NCBI RefSeq assembly: GCF_005047655.1
Contig: NZ_SUKF01000001.1
Coordinates: 151,394-215,393 of the forward strand
From: Sinimarinibacterium arenosum
GTDB lineage: Bacteria; Pseudomonadota; Gammaproteobacteria; Nevskiales; Nevskiaceae
Direction of reading: 5' to 3'
Length of the DNA stretch: 64,000 bases
Shown here: positions 54,234 to 63,304 of the stretch, piece after piece
How the letters are laid out: each line of letters opens with the position of its first letter
Numbering within the stretch: position 1 is the stretch's first letter
Translations under genes and position numbers: made by a program
The notes under the pieces: model-generated
Seen by the model: only the letters and a program-made list of their open reading frames with translations
What the model was told of the DNA's origin: nothing
Database searches by the model: none

Positions 54234-54601
54234 GGCATCACCTGCCTGACGCATCCGTGCGTGCCCTGGCGGTGGCGCTACTGTTGTCCGCCATTGCGTC
54301 GCCGCTTTCGGCGGCAGAACTGCTGATGTACACCGATCCCAGCTGCGGTCCCTGCCGCCTGTTCGAGCATGAAGTCGGCGGCATCTACGCCAAGACAGCC
54401 GAACACCAGCGGGCGCCGCTGCGACGCGTCGAAATCCACGCCGCGCAACCTGATGATTTGTATGGCGTCGAGGTGCCGGCTGTCGCGCCGACCTTTGTGC
54501 TGATCGACGCTGGCCGGGAAATCGGCCGCTTCAGCGGCTACGCCAATGACGAGCTGTTCTGGCTCAGCCTGACCGCCTTGCTGGAGCGCCTTCCTGACTG
54601 A
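54218..54601 (+). CDS. Exported thioredoxin-fold protein (SoxW/SoxS-like)
   Basis: This 127-residue protein has a signal segment (LAVALLLSAIASPLSAAE) and a thioredoxin motif SCGPC (C43, C46) followed by the cis-Pro region VPAVAPTFVLID. SoxW/SoxS-type periplasmic thioredoxins keep the SoxY Cys reduced. The gene overlaps the ETHE1 gene by 16 bases; an alternative GTG start at 54257 would remove the overlap. Confidence 0.8.
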   Translation: MREAIGHHLPDASVRALAVALLLSAIASPLSAAELLMYTDPSCGPCRLFEHEVGGIYAKTAEHQRAPLRRVEIHAAQPDDLYGVEVPAVAPTFVLIDAGREIGRFSGYANDELFWLSLTALLERLPD

Positions 54602-54614
54602 AGGTCATGCGCAT

Positions 54615-57386
54615 TCAGCGCACGACCTTGCCATCGGTATCCAGCACGGTGACTTCGCCCCAACCCAGTTTGCGGATGGGGGCTTCGATCTTGGACAGAT
54701 CGCCGACCACGATCCAGGTCAGCGCATCCGGGTGCACCAGACGCTTCACTGCGGCGTTGACCTGCTGCAGATCCAATGCCTCCGCGCGGGTTACATAGTC
54801 GTTCCAGTAGCTGTCCGGCAGGCCGTAGCTGAGCACAGTGGTGTAGGAGCCGGCGATGTCGCCTGCGGTCTCGTTGTTGCCGGGCAGCGACCGCACCAGG
54901 CTGTCGCGCGCAAACTCGAGTTCGTCCTCCGACAGCGGCTGCTTGCCGATCACACGTTCCAGCTCTTTGCGCGTTTCCACCAATGACTCGACAGTCTTGT
55001 CGGTTTGCACCGGCGCGTAGGCAAAGAACGGGCGCTGCGCCTTGGCGCCGGAGACCACAGTGTACGCACCGTAGCTCCAGTGTTTGTCCTCACGCAGGTT
55101 CATGTTCATGCGCGACACAAAGTTGCCGCCAAGTGCGGTATTGGCGACTTCCATCGCCAGATCGTCCGGATCGGATTTCGGCGGGGCGAGATGCGCCGCC
55201 AGGATCAGCGACTGCTCGGCTGCGGTGCGGTTGATCAGGAAGATGCGCGGCTGCTTCGGCAGTGCCACCGTGTCCAATTGCTTCTTCGGCGCCGCGGTGT
55301 CGGGTGCGGTCCAGCTACCGAAGCGCTTCTCGATCAGTGGACGGATTTCGTCCAAGGTGGTGTCGCCGACCACCAGCAAGGTTGCCTGATCCGGACGCAC
55401 CCAGTGCTGATAGAACGCGCGCAAGTCGTCGGTGCTGATCGTGGCGACGCTGGCCTCGGTGCCATTGCCGCTGCGCGGATTGGCGTAGGCGTGGCCTTCG
55501 CCGTAGATCAGGCGCGTATACAGGCGGGAGGCGATGCCGTAGGGCTGCGCCTTTTCCTGCTGAATCCGCGCCAGTTGCAGCTGGCGCAAGCGCTCCAGCT
55601 CCTTGGCCGGGAATTGCGGTCGCAAAACGACATCGGCGTACAGGTCCAGGCTTGGATCAAGCTTGGCCTTCAACGCATTCAGGCCGATGTAGGAGGTGTC
55701 GAGATTCGAGCCGGCACCGATCACCGCGCCGAGCGCCTCCGCACGCGCCGACAGGGCCAGGGCATCGTAGTCGCCGGCGCCTTCGTCGATCATGTCCATG
55801 GTCAGTCGCGCGGTGCCGGCCTTGGCGCCGGCGTCGGCGGCAAAGCCGGCGTCCGCGATCAGGGTGAATTGCACGACCGGTGCAGCGTGCCGCTCGGCAA
55901 CTGCCAAGGTCAGGCCATTGGCCAGTTGTACCCGTTGCAGCGGCGGCAGCTTCAATGCCGGCGGTTTGCCCAGCGGCGGCAGCTTGCTGCGATCGGCCCC
56001 TTCCTTTGCCGAGGTGTATTCGGGGAACGGTTCGACGTTGAGCACGAATTGACCGTCGTCGAGCCAGCGGCGTGCCACCGTGCGCAGTTGCTTGGAGCTG
56101 GCGTCGCGAATTTCACGCAGTTCCTCGGTGTAGCGATCCGGTGTGCCGCAGTAGACCTGATACTGCGCCAAGGTCGCGGACTTGCCGCCGAAGCCATCGA
56201 TGCGCTCCAGCCCGCGCACCGCACCGGCGAAGACTTTGGTCTGCACGCGTTCGAGTTCTGCGCGCGTTGGTCCATCCTTCAGCAGACTCGCGACCTCTTC
56301 GTCGATCGCGCGCTCGACCGCGGCAGGATCTGCGCCGGGGGCGACAGTGGCGTCGATCGTGAATTGCGAGGCGATCTCAAACGGGCCGATGCTTACATCG
56401 ACCGCGGTTGCGCTGCGATCCCGGTAGACCAGGCGCTTGTACAGGCGGCTGTTCTTGCCGTCTCCGAGTACGGCCGCAACCATCGACAACAGGTTGGCGT
56501 CGGTTTCACAGAAGCCGGGAATGTTCCAGACCTTGTAGATGCGCGCCTGCGGTACGCGGTCCTGCAGGGTGGCGCGCTTGGTGCCGTGCATCTTTGCAAC
56601 CCAGGCGCCGGGGTGTTCGCGCGTCGGTCCCGGCGGAATGTCGCCGAAATAGTGCTCGACCTTGGCCTGGATGGTTTTCGGATCGATGTCGCCGGCGACG
56701 ACCAGCACGGCATTGGCCGCGCCATAGTTGTCGCGGAACCATTGTTTGACGTCATCCAGCGTTGCTGCGTTCAGGTCGTCGGCCGAGCCGATCGTGGTCC
56801 ACGAGTAGGGGTGCCCTGCTGGATAGGTTGCGTCGGCAATCAGTTCATCGACTTTGCCGTAGGGTTCGTTCTCACCCTGGCGCTTCTCGTTCAGTACCAC
56901 CTCGCGTTGCTCATCCAGCCGGGCCTGATCAATGGCGCCGAGCAGGTGCCCCATGCGATCGGATTCCAGCCAGAGGGTCATGTCGAGCGCGCTGGTCGGT
57001 ACATTCTGGAAATAGTTGGTGCGGTCGTACCAGGTCGTGCCGTTCATCTGCGTTGCGCCGGCTGGCTCCAGCGGGCGGAAGAACTCGTCGTTGTAGTTCT
57101 CCGAGCCGTTGAACATCAGATGCTCGAACAAGTGCGCGAAGCCGGTGCGTCCCGGTCGCTCATCCTTGCTGCCAACGTGATACCAGACGTTTACCGCCAC
57201 CACCGGAGCCTTGTGATCCTCGTGAATCAGCAGGGTCAGTCCGTTGGAAAGCACATGGCGCTCGTAGGGAATTTTCAGATCCGGAAAATCGGATTCGGCG
57301 GCGTGGCTGATGCCGCTGGCCAGCAATGCCGCAATGGTCACGGTCGCGATGCGGATGGCTTTCATCCAGCGCGTTGCGTCGGTCAT
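54615..57386 (-). CDS. Tandem M16 family zinc peptidase
   Basis: The 923-residue periplasmic protein has a signal peptide and two M16 halves (insulinase/pitrilysin type). The N-terminal half has the inverted zinc motif HLFEH (85-89) and downstream ENEPYGKVDE. The C-terminal half lacks HxxEH and supplies the partner fold (RTAAEQSLILAAHLAP). Such proteins degrade peptides in the envelope. It converges with the thioredoxin gene and is divergent from ampD. Confidence 0.93.
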   Translation of the reverse strand: MTDATRWMKAIRIATVTIAALLASGISHAAESDFPDLKIPYERHVLSNGLTLLIHEDHKAPVVAVNVWYHVGSKDERPGRTGFAHLFEHLMFNGSENYNDEFFRPLEPAGATQMNGTTWYDRTNYFQNVPTSALDMTLWLESDRMGHLLGAIDQARLDEQREVVLNEKRQGENEPYGKVDELIADATYPAGHPYSWTTIGSADDLNAATLDDVKQWFRDNYGAANAVLVVAGDIDPKTIQAKVEHYFGDIPPGPTREHPGAWVAKMHGTKRATLQDRVPQARIYKVWNIPGFCETDANLLSMVAAVLGDGKNSRLYKRLVYRDRSATAVDVSIGPFEIASQFTIDATVAPGADPAAVERAIDEEVASLLKDGPTRAELERVQTKVFAGAVRGLERIDGFGGKSATLAQYQVYCGTPDRYTEELREIRDASSKQLRTVARRWLDDGQFVLNVEPFPEYTSAKEGADRSKLPPLGKPPALKLPPLQRVQLANGLTLAVAERHAAPVVQFTLIADAGFAADAGAKAGTARLTMDMIDEGAGDYDALALSARAEALGAVIGAGSNLDTSYIGLNALKAKLDPSLDLYADVVLRPQFPAKELERLRQLQLARIQQEKAQPYGIASRLYTRLIYGEGHAYANPRSGNGTEASVATISTDDLRAFYQHWVRPDQATLLVVGDTTLDEIRPLIEKRFGSWTAPDTAAPKKQLDTVALPKQPRIFLINRTAAEQSLILAAHLAPPKSDPDDLAMEVANTALGGNFVSRMNMNLREDKHWSYGAYTVVSGAKAQRPFFAYAPVQTDKTVESLVETRKELERVIGKQPLSEDELEFARDSLVRSLPGNNETAGDIAGSYTTVLSYGLPDSYWNDYVTRAEALDLQQVNAAVKRLVHPDALTWIVVGDLSKIEAPIRKLGWGEVTVLDTDGKVVR

Positions 57387-57422
57387 GATGTCCCCTGAGG
57401 ATTTCGGCGAAACTGTGCGCCA

Positions 57423-58025
57423 ATGACTGAATTGAGTGCGAAGCGTCGGAAAGGTTCCGGAACCCCAAGTCTGGACTGCGACCGCGGCTGGCTCAAGCGC
57501 GCGCGACGCGTGCCGTCACCGAATTGCGATGACCGTCCAGACCCTGACGACATCAGCCTGCTGGTGATTCACGGCATCTCGCTGCCCCCGGGGCGCTTCG
57601 GCGGCCCGTGGATCGACGCGCTCTTCACCAACACGCTCGACCCCACGGCGGACCCGTACTTTCAAACGATCAGCCAGCTGCGCGTGTCCGCGCACCTGTG
57701 CATCCGTCGCGATGGCCGGTTGACGCAGTACGTCGCGTTCGATCAGCGCGCGTGGCATGCCGGCGTGTCGACTTTCAGCGGGCGCGAGCGCTGCAACGAT
57801 TTCTCCATCGGCATCGAGCTTGAAGGTGCTGACACGACGCCTTATACGGCGCGGCAGTACGCGCAGCTGATTCGCGTCAGTGCTGCGTTGCTGCGGACCT
57901 ATCCGCGGATCAAGCCGGAGCGCATCGTGGGGCACAGCGATATCGCGCCGGGTCGCAAGACTGATCCGGGGCCGGCGTTCGACTGGCCACGCTTCCGGGT
58001 TGGTTTGCGTGATCGGATAAAGTAG
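57423..58025 (+). CDS. ampD: 1,6-anhydro-N-acetylmuramyl-L-alanine amidase AmpD
   Basis: AmpD recycles peptidoglycan by cleaving anhydro-muropeptides in the cytoplasm. The 200 residues have zinc ligands in LLVIHGISLPPG, the WHAGVSTFSGRERCNDFSIGIELEG signature segment, and GHSDIAPGRKTDPG. No signal peptide is present, consistent with AmpD rather than AmiD. ampE follows after five bases. Confidence 0.95.
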   Translation: MTELSAKRRKGSGTPSLDCDRGWLKRARRVPSPNCDDRPDPDDISLLVIHGISLPPGRFGGPWIDALFTNTLDPTADPYFQTISQLRVSAHLCIRRDGRLTQYVAFDQRAWHAGVSTFSGRERCNDFSIGIELEGADTTPYTARQYAQLIRVSAALLRTYPRIKPERIVGHSDIAPGRKTDPGPAFDWPRFRVGLRDRIK

Positions 58026-58030
58026 CTGCC

Positions 58031-58897
58031 ATGACCTTGATCGGTATCCTCATTGCGCTGGGCATGGAACGCCTGTTGGGCCACGTGCCGGGGTGGGGCC
58101 GACCGGTGATTTTTCTCGGCGTGATGCGCGGCGTCCATGTGCTGACTCCCGAGCGGCTGTGGCAGTCAGGGATTCTGCCGCTGGTGGTCGTGGCGCTGCC
58201 GACCGCAGTGACCTGGTGGCTGCGCGGGCAGCTCGAAGACCCGCTGATTGAACTGAGTGTTTCCGCGGCCATTCTGCTGCTGTGTCTGGGGCCCCGCGAC
58301 CTGGCGGAAGAGGTGCACGAACTGTTGCGTGCGCGCGAGCACGGCGATCTGGTGCGGGTGACCCAGCTGTCACGCGCGCTGCAGCGTGGACCCAATCCGG
58401 GCGAAAGCCATCGCTCGCTGATGGGCGCGCTGTTCATCCAGTCGCATGAAAAGCTGTTTGGTGTGCTGATCTGGTTTTTCGTTGCCGGCCCTGCGGGCGC
58501 CGTGTTGTATCGCTTGGCGAGCCGTTTGCCGCGCTATCTTTCGGAAAATGCGCCCGACAGTACGGCGCTGTGGACCGCGGATCGGCTGCACGCCGGTCTG
58601 GCATGGATTCCGGCGCGCATCACGGCACTGGTTTATGCCTTGGCAGGCAGCCTCGACGATGCGCTGCAGGCCTGGCGCCGCCTGCTGCGCGAGCCCGAAC
58701 ACGAATGGCGCACGCAGACCTGGGCGTTACTGGCGGAAATTCCGGCGGCGTCGCTGGGCTCCGAAGAAGGAGATGGTTCGCCGGTGGTGCCGGCCAGCCT
58801 CGAGGCGATGATGCACGAGGTGCTGCATATGCAGACCCGCAGCCTGCTGATTCTGCTCGCCGGCTTCGTCCTGGTCGCGACTGGCACCCTGCTTTGA
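58031..58897 (+). CDS. ampE: AmpE family inner-membrane protein
   Basis: AmpE is a membrane protein coded after ampD with a proposed regulatory role. The 288 residues have three or four helices (near residues 60-85, 140-160 and 268-287) and family features LCLGPRDLAEEV, IQSHEKLFGVLIWFFVAGPAGAVLYRL and LAWIPARITALVYALAG. Its TGA overlaps the next ATG (TGATG). Confidence 0.92.
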   Translation: MTLIGILIALGMERLLGHVPGWGRPVIFLGVMRGVHVLTPERLWQSGILPLVVVALPTAVTWWLRGQLEDPLIELSVSAAILLLCLGPRDLAEEVHELLRAREHGDLVRVTQLSRALQRGPNPGESHRSLMGALFIQSHEKLFGVLIWFFVAGPAGAVLYRLASRLPRYLSENAPDSTALWTADRLHAGLAWIPARITALVYALAGSLDDALQAWRRLLREPEHEWRTQTWALLAEIPAASLGSEEGDGSPVVPASLEAMMHEVLHMQTRSLLILLAGFVLVATGTLL

Positions 58898-59721
58898 TGC
58901 GCCTGATGGCTGCTGCTGCGCTGCTGCTGGCGGCGGTGTCTGCACAGGCGGCCGAGCGCATCGTGACGCTGGCGCCGCATCTGGCCGAACTGGTGTGCGC
59001 GGTGGGGGCCTGCGATCGTCTGGTCGGTGTCGCTGCCTATACCGACGCTCCGCCACAGGCCGCTGCGCGACCGCAGGTCGGTAACGCATACAGCGTCAAT
59101 CTCGAAGCGGTGCTGGCGCTGCATCCGGATCTGGTGTTGAGCTGGGATGGCGGCAACAGTCCGGAATTGTTGCGCAGACTGCAACCGTTGAAGCTGCATG
59201 TCGAGGCGGTGACGGTGCGTGGCCTTGATGACATCGCCGATGCACTGGAACGCGTCGGCGCGCTGACCGGAGACACGCCTGTGGCGCAGCGGGCGGCGCA
59301 GGCTTATCGTCGGCAACTGGCGACACTGCGCGCACAGTACGCGGGCCGCAGACGTCTGCGTGCGTTCTATCACACCGAAACGGATCCGCCCTTCAGTGTC
59401 AATCGCAGCAGTCCGATTCACGCCGCATTGGACCTGTGCGGGGCGGACAATGTGTTCGCGGAGATGCCGGCGATCGCTGGCGCCATCAGTCTGGAAGCGA
59501 TTGTCGCGGCGAATCCGCAGGTGGTGATCTATGCACAGCAGGAAGATCCTGCAGCGATCGCGCGCCTGTGGTCCCGCCTGTCGGTGATGCCGGCGGCGGA
59601 CCCGGCGCGTCACGTCATCGTCGATGCCAACACACTGACGCGGCAGTCGCCGCGGGTGCTCGGCGGCATTGCGCAGCTATGTGCGGGAATTGACCGCGTG
59701 CGCAATACGCTCGCCGATTGA
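58897..59721 (+). CDS. btuF: Periplasmic cobalamin-binding protein, BtuF-like
   Basis: The 274-residue class III ABC substrate-binding protein has a signal peptide (AAAALLLAAVSAQA), RIVTLAPHLAELVCAVGACD and the two-lobe features LEAVLALHPDLVLSWDGG and AISLEAIVAANPQVVIY. These fit BtuF or a related iron-siderophore binder. The adenosyltransferase and BtuB genes beside it favour vitamin B12. The permease and ATPase (BtuCD) are not in the window. Confidence 0.82.
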   Translation: MRLMAAAALLLAAVSAQAAERIVTLAPHLAELVCAVGACDRLVGVAAYTDAPPQAAARPQVGNAYSVNLEAVLALHPDLVLSWDGGNSPELLRRLQPLKLHVEAVTVRGLDDIADALERVGALTGDTPVAQRAAQAYRRQLATLRAQYAGRRRLRAFYHTETDPPFSVNRSSPIHAALDLCGADNVFAEMPAIAGAISLEAIVAANPQVVIYAQQEDPAAIARLWSRLSVMPAADPARHVIVDANTLTRQSPRVLGGIAQLCAGIDRVRNTLAD

Positions 59722-60273
59722 TCAGCCGCCGCGCTTTTGCCAGGTTGATTCGGCCGCACCGGCGGAGCGCCCGAGCACTCGCGCCATCACGAACAGCAGA
59801 TCGGACAGGCGGTTCAGGAAGCGCAGGCTGAACGTGTGCTGCAATGGCGTGTTCTCGTGCGTGCGCCACAGCGCGCGTTCGGCCCGTCGCGCAACGGCGC
59901 GGGCAAGATGCGCCTGTGCTGCTGCTGGGCTGCCGCCAGGCAGGATGAACTCTTTCAGTGGTGGTAATGAAGCGTTGAACTGTTCCAGCGCCGCATCCAG
60001 TGTTGCCAGGTGCTCCTCGCGTATCGCGTGATACTCCGGCATCGCCAATTCGCCGCCGATATCGAACAGGCGCTGCTGCACATCGAGCAGAACGGTTGCA
60101 AGCTCTTGCGGCAGGTTTAGCGTCAGCAGCACGCCGAGGTGGCTGTTGAGCTCATCGACATCCCCCATCGCTTCAAAGCGCAAATCCCATTTCGGCAGGC
60201 GTGATCCATCTGCGAGTCCGGAGGTGCCGGTGTCTCCGGTCCGCGTAACGATCTTGCTCAGTCTGTGACCCAT
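59722..60273 (-). CDS. PduO-type ATP:cob(I)alamin adenosyltransferase
   Basis: This 183-residue helical enzyme makes adenosylcobalamin from ATP and cob(I)alamin. Signatures are KIVTRTGDTGTSGLADGSRL, the MGDVDELNSHLG segment, the ATP-site RRAER motif and FLNRLSDLLFVMARVL. It shares the minus strand with btuB, 57 bases away, and may be co-transcribed under the riboswitch. Confidence 0.94.
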   Translation of the reverse strand: MGHRLSKIVTRTGDTGTSGLADGSRLPKWDLRFEAMGDVDELNSHLGVLLTLNLPQELATVLLDVQQRLFDIGGELAMPEYHAIREEHLATLDAALEQFNASLPPLKEFILPGGSPAAAQAHLARAVARRAERALWRTHENTPLQHTFSLRFLNRLSDLLFVMARVLGRSAGAAESTWQKRGG

Positions 60274-60296
60274 GATGTGACGTGTCTCCGCTGAAA

Positions 60297-60322
60297 GGCC
60301 GCGGGGCCGAAACCCCGCGGCC
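60297..60322. terminator. GC-rich hairpin between btuB and the adenosyltransferase
   Basis: GGCCGCGGGG (60297-60306) pairs perfectly with CCCCGCGGCC (60313-60322) around CCGAAA. On the minus strand it is followed by only TTTC, so it may weaken rather than stop transcription between the two B12 genes. Confidence 0.5.
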
Positions 60323-60330
60323 GCAGCCTA

Positions 60331-62190
60331 TCAGTTGGAATAGCGCAGCGTTAGATACGCGCCAGTGCCGGGCTGATTGAAGCCGGCCGCTGTCTGGTAA
60401 TCCTTGTCCAGGGCATTTTCGATCCGTGCCAGCACTGACCATGCGGATGAGAACTGCAGACGCCCGTTCAAATTAAGCAGGGCATAGCCGCCTCGGCTAA
60501 CGTCGTTGCCGCTGGAGGCGTCAACATCCGGACGGTCACCGACGGCTAGCAGCTGCAGCCCGATCTCGTGGGGACCCAGAGGCAGCACCAGATCCGCATG
60601 CGCCGAGCGTTCGGCACGTCGTAGCAGCGCTTCACCGGTGCTGCGGTCTTCTGGTTTCTGCCAGATGCCGCCGACGCGCAGCGACACGCTGTCCAGGTTC
60701 AGCGCGTAATCGATTTCGGCGCCACGATTGCGATAGCGATCGATGTTGACCGCGTGGAAACCGAAGCTCGGGTCGTCTGCCGGTGCCGCCGGATCGAACA
60801 CCACGGCAATCAGATCGTCGACGTCAGACTGGAACAGGCTCAGACGCAGCGACTGCGCGGTCCCGATCAACTGGTGCAGCGCCAGTTCGAAGTTGGTTGC
60901 TTGTTCCGGATCCAGATCCGGGTTGCCCCCAAAGCCGAAACGGTCGGTCGCGTCCGGCGCGCGGAACCCGGTGCCGGCGGATGCCTGCACCTGGGTCTGC
61001 GCGCTGATGTCCCAGCGATACTCGGCGTTCCAGGTGATTTCGCTGCCGAAAGCGTCGTGGTCCGCATAGCTGGCCGCCAGCAGTACATGCTGTGCGCCGA
61101 GGCTGATTTCGTCCTGCAGATAGGCCGACCACAGGTCACGATCCTCTTCTATGCGTATCCCGTAGCTCAGCGCATCGACGGATTCCCGCGCCAGCATCAG
61201 GCCGCCGCTGAAGCGTTGCATCGACCCGAGTTCGACGACGTTGTGCCAATCCAGACTCGGCCGCTCGGTGCGCACGAAATCGTAGGCGCCCAGATAGTTT
61301 TGCTGCTGCTGCTCGATGTCGTCGACCATGCGGCTCAGGCTCAGCTGGGAAGTCCAGCCGGACAGCGGCCGCGCGCTGGCGCCGACTTGGACCACTTGAT
61401 TGCGGAAGTCCTGATCCAGCGGGTTGTTGCCGAAATCAGCGTCGCAGTAATCGACGTACTCGACATTGCCTTCGGTGTGATAAATCCGCGCGTCGAAATC
61501 GATTCCGATCGCGCTGCCACGTGCGCCCAGGGTGAGGCTGTTGCGGTCGTACCCACGATCCGGGCCGCCAAAGCTGCACGGCGGTAATCCGTCGCTGTGC
61601 GTGCTCTGAGCCTGAAGGTTGATGCCGGAGGTGTCGCCAGCCAGTGACGCATAGCCTGAGGCTTCGCGTGTGTCGAGCGCGCCGGCGCGCAGACTGGCAC
61701 CGACCCCGCTGCGCTGCGGCGTCCGGGTGATGATGTTGATGACGCCAGCAATGGCGTCGGAACCATACAGGGTGGCGCGCGGGCCTTTGACGATCTCGAT
61801 GCGTTCGATCAGCTCGGGTGAAAGATTTTGCACGGCTGCGCCACCGGCGGTGGCCGGATTGACGCGAACGCCGTCGATCAGCACCAGTGTGTGATTTGAC
61901 TCGCCTCCGCGTAGAAACACGGAAGTGACCTGGCCAGGGCCGCCATTGCGGGCGATGTCGACGCCGGTGACGTCGCGCAACAGCTCGGCAAGATCGGTTG
62001 CCTGTGCGCGTTCGATATCGGCACGGTTCAGCACGGTGGTGCTGGCCCAGGCGTCGGGTTCGGCGACGGGTGTGCGTGTAGCGGTAACAGTAATGGGGGA
62101 AAGTTGTTCAACGCTGTCTGCGTATGCCGAATGACAGGCAGCAGACAGCGTCGCCGCGAGCGCGGCACGGATACGAATATTCAAGATCAT
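60331..62190 (-). CDS. btuB: TonB-dependent vitamin B12 receptor BtuB
   Basis: BtuB imports cobalamin across the outer membrane. The 619 residues have a signal peptide, a TonB-box-like start (LSPITVTATRTPV), the plug domain (LLRDVTGVDIARNGGPGQVTS; VFLRGGESNHTLVLIDGVRV; GPRATLYGSDAIAGVINIIT) and a barrel ending in LTLRYSN. It lies directly behind a cobalamin riboswitch. ATG at 62190 fits the signal peptide; ATG at 62205 is an alternative. Confidence 0.95.
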   Translation of the reverse strand: MILNIRIRAALAATLSAACHSAYADSVEQLSPITVTATRTPVAEPDAWASTTVLNRADIERAQATDLAELLRDVTGVDIARNGGPGQVTSVFLRGGESNHTLVLIDGVRVNPATAGGAAVQNLSPELIERIEIVKGPRATLYGSDAIAGVINIITRTPQRSGVGASLRAGALDTREASGYASLAGDTSGINLQAQSTHSDGLPPCSFGGPDRGYDRNSLTLGARGSAIGIDFDARIYHTEGNVEYVDYCDADFGNNPLDQDFRNQVVQVGASARPLSGWTSQLSLSRMVDDIEQQQQNYLGAYDFVRTERPSLDWHNVVELGSMQRFSGGLMLARESVDALSYGIRIEEDRDLWSAYLQDEISLGAQHVLLAASYADHDAFGSEITWNAEYRWDISAQTQVQASAGTGFRAPDATDRFGFGGNPDLDPEQATNFELALHQLIGTAQSLRLSLFQSDVDDLIAVVFDPAAPADDPSFGFHAVNIDRYRNRGAEIDYALNLDSVSLRVGGIWQKPEDRSTGEALLRRAERSAHADLVLPLGPHEIGLQLLAVGDRPDVDASSGNDVSRGGYALLNLNGRLQFSSAWSVLARIENALDKDYQTAAGFNQPGTGAYLTLRYSN

Positions 62191-62240
62191 GCTCCCACAC
62201 CGCATCCCCGCGGTGTTTTGAAACCCAATTACCGGCGAAG

Positions 62241-62415
62241 TGCCGGGCCTCGCAGGCCGGTCTCCGGGCTCCTGGCGCATTCTTGGGTCTGAAGTCTTCC
62301 CGGCACGGGGCCAGTGGCTTCGACGGTGGGGCTTTGCCAGTTACCGTTGCGGGGGCAGCGTGGGCATCTCACCCACTTCCCGTTTCACCGCACGCATCGT
62401 GCGGCACCTGCTGGG
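62241..62415 (-). ncRNA. Cobalamin (AdoCbl) riboswitch upstream of btuB
   Basis: Read on the minus strand, the leader contains the conserved blocks in order: GGTGCCGCACG, a GAAACGGGAA-GTGGGTGAGA region, the B12-box-like CCCCCGCAACGGTAA, GCCACTGGCCC, GGGAAGAC and the closing GGAGCCCGGAGACCGGCC. This order is that of cobalamin riboswitches, which shut off btuB when B12 is plentiful. The ends are approximate. It lies 50 bases before the btuB start. Confidence 0.93.
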
Positions 62416-62420
62416 GCGAG

Positions 62421-62426
62421 ATTATA
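62421..62426 (-). promoter_or_regulatory. -10 box of the btuB leader transcript
   Basis: ATTATA on the plus strand is a perfect TATAAT on the minus strand, five bases before the riboswitch start. The -35 region (about 62444-62449) is poor. Confidence 0.5.
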
Positions 62427-62503
62427 CGCGGGCTGTAGTACCTGAGAGGAATTCACGCCGTGCGGCGGCCGGGTATCATGCGCGCCGCCAAGGAGAGATC
62501 GAT

Positions 62504-63304
62504 ATGTCCACCCACCAGCTCGCAGTTGCCCTGGAAGCGGCCCGTGCCGCTGCCGACATCATCCGCAAGGCCTACCGTGGCAACTTCTCGGTTGACTACA
62601 AGGCTGATGCCAGTCCCGTGACGGAGGTCGACGTCGCTGCCGAGCATGCGATCAAGGCGGTGCTGCAGGCACGGTTTCCCGGATACGGCTTCTTCGGCGA
62701 GGAAACCGGCAAGGACCACGCCGATGCCGAGTATCTGTGGCTGGTCGATCCGATCGACGGCACCAAGTCATTTGTGCGCGGCTATCCGATGTTCTCGGTG
62801 CAGATCGCGCTGATGCATCGTGGCGAGCTGGAGCTCGGCGTGTCCTGTGCCCCGTGCTGGAACGAGCCGGCGGGTGAGCTGTTGTGGGCACAGCGCGGGC
62901 AGGGCGCGTGGCGCGGTGATCTGAATACGCCGCTGGAGGCATTCGAGCGTCTGCAGGTATCGACGGTTGACCGCATCGAAAAAGCAACGTTGTCGACCGG
63001 AAATCTGGCGACCTTGGCGCGCGCGCCGCAGTGGGCGGCGCTGGGGGCATTGATCCCGCAGCTGCATCGCATTCGCGGCTACGGTGATTTTCTGCACTAC
63101 CACCTGCTGGCGGCGGGGCGGATTGATGCAGTGGTCGAATCCGACGTCAACATCCTGGATATCGCAGCGCTGGCCGTCATCGTGCGCGAAGCAGGAGGGA
63201 TCCTGACCGATCTGAATGGCGGGCCGGTCGGCCTGGATATTCGCACCGTGCGCGCGACCAACGGGCGTTTGCACGACGCGCTGGAGTCGTTGTCGCTGCG
63301 TTAA
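62504..63304 (+). CDS. Inositol-monophosphatase family phosphatase
   Basis: The 266-residue Mg-dependent phosphatase has GEETG, the metal motif WLVDPIDGTKSFVRGYPMF, and NILDIAALAVIVREAGG. The KSFVRGYP segment resembles the histidinol-phosphatase (HisN-like) branch more than SuhB. The substrate could be histidinol phosphate, inositol phosphate or a related sugar phosphate. AAGGAGAG at 62490-62497 fixes the start. Its end overlaps the convergent gene by four bases. Confidence 0.85.
   Translation: MSTHQLAVALEAARAAADIIRKAYRGNFSVDYKADASPVTEVDVAAEHAIKAVLQARFPGYGFFGEETGKDHADAEYLWLVDPIDGTKSFVRGYPMFSVQIALMHRGELELGVSCAPCWNEPAGELLWAQRGQGAWRGDLNTPLEAFERLQVSTVDRIEKATLSTGNLATLARAPQWAALGALIPQLHRIRGYGDFLHYHLLAAGRIDAVVESDVNILDIAALAVIVREAGGILTDLNGGPVGLDIRTVRATNGRLHDALESLSLR

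Noticed and set aside
55005-57398. Long plus-strand frame (about 797 codons) opposite the M16 peptidase
   Set aside because: It is antisense to a clear zinc peptidase with HxxEH. The composition is Gln/Arg/Gly-rich with no recognisable domain, as expected from high third-position GC.
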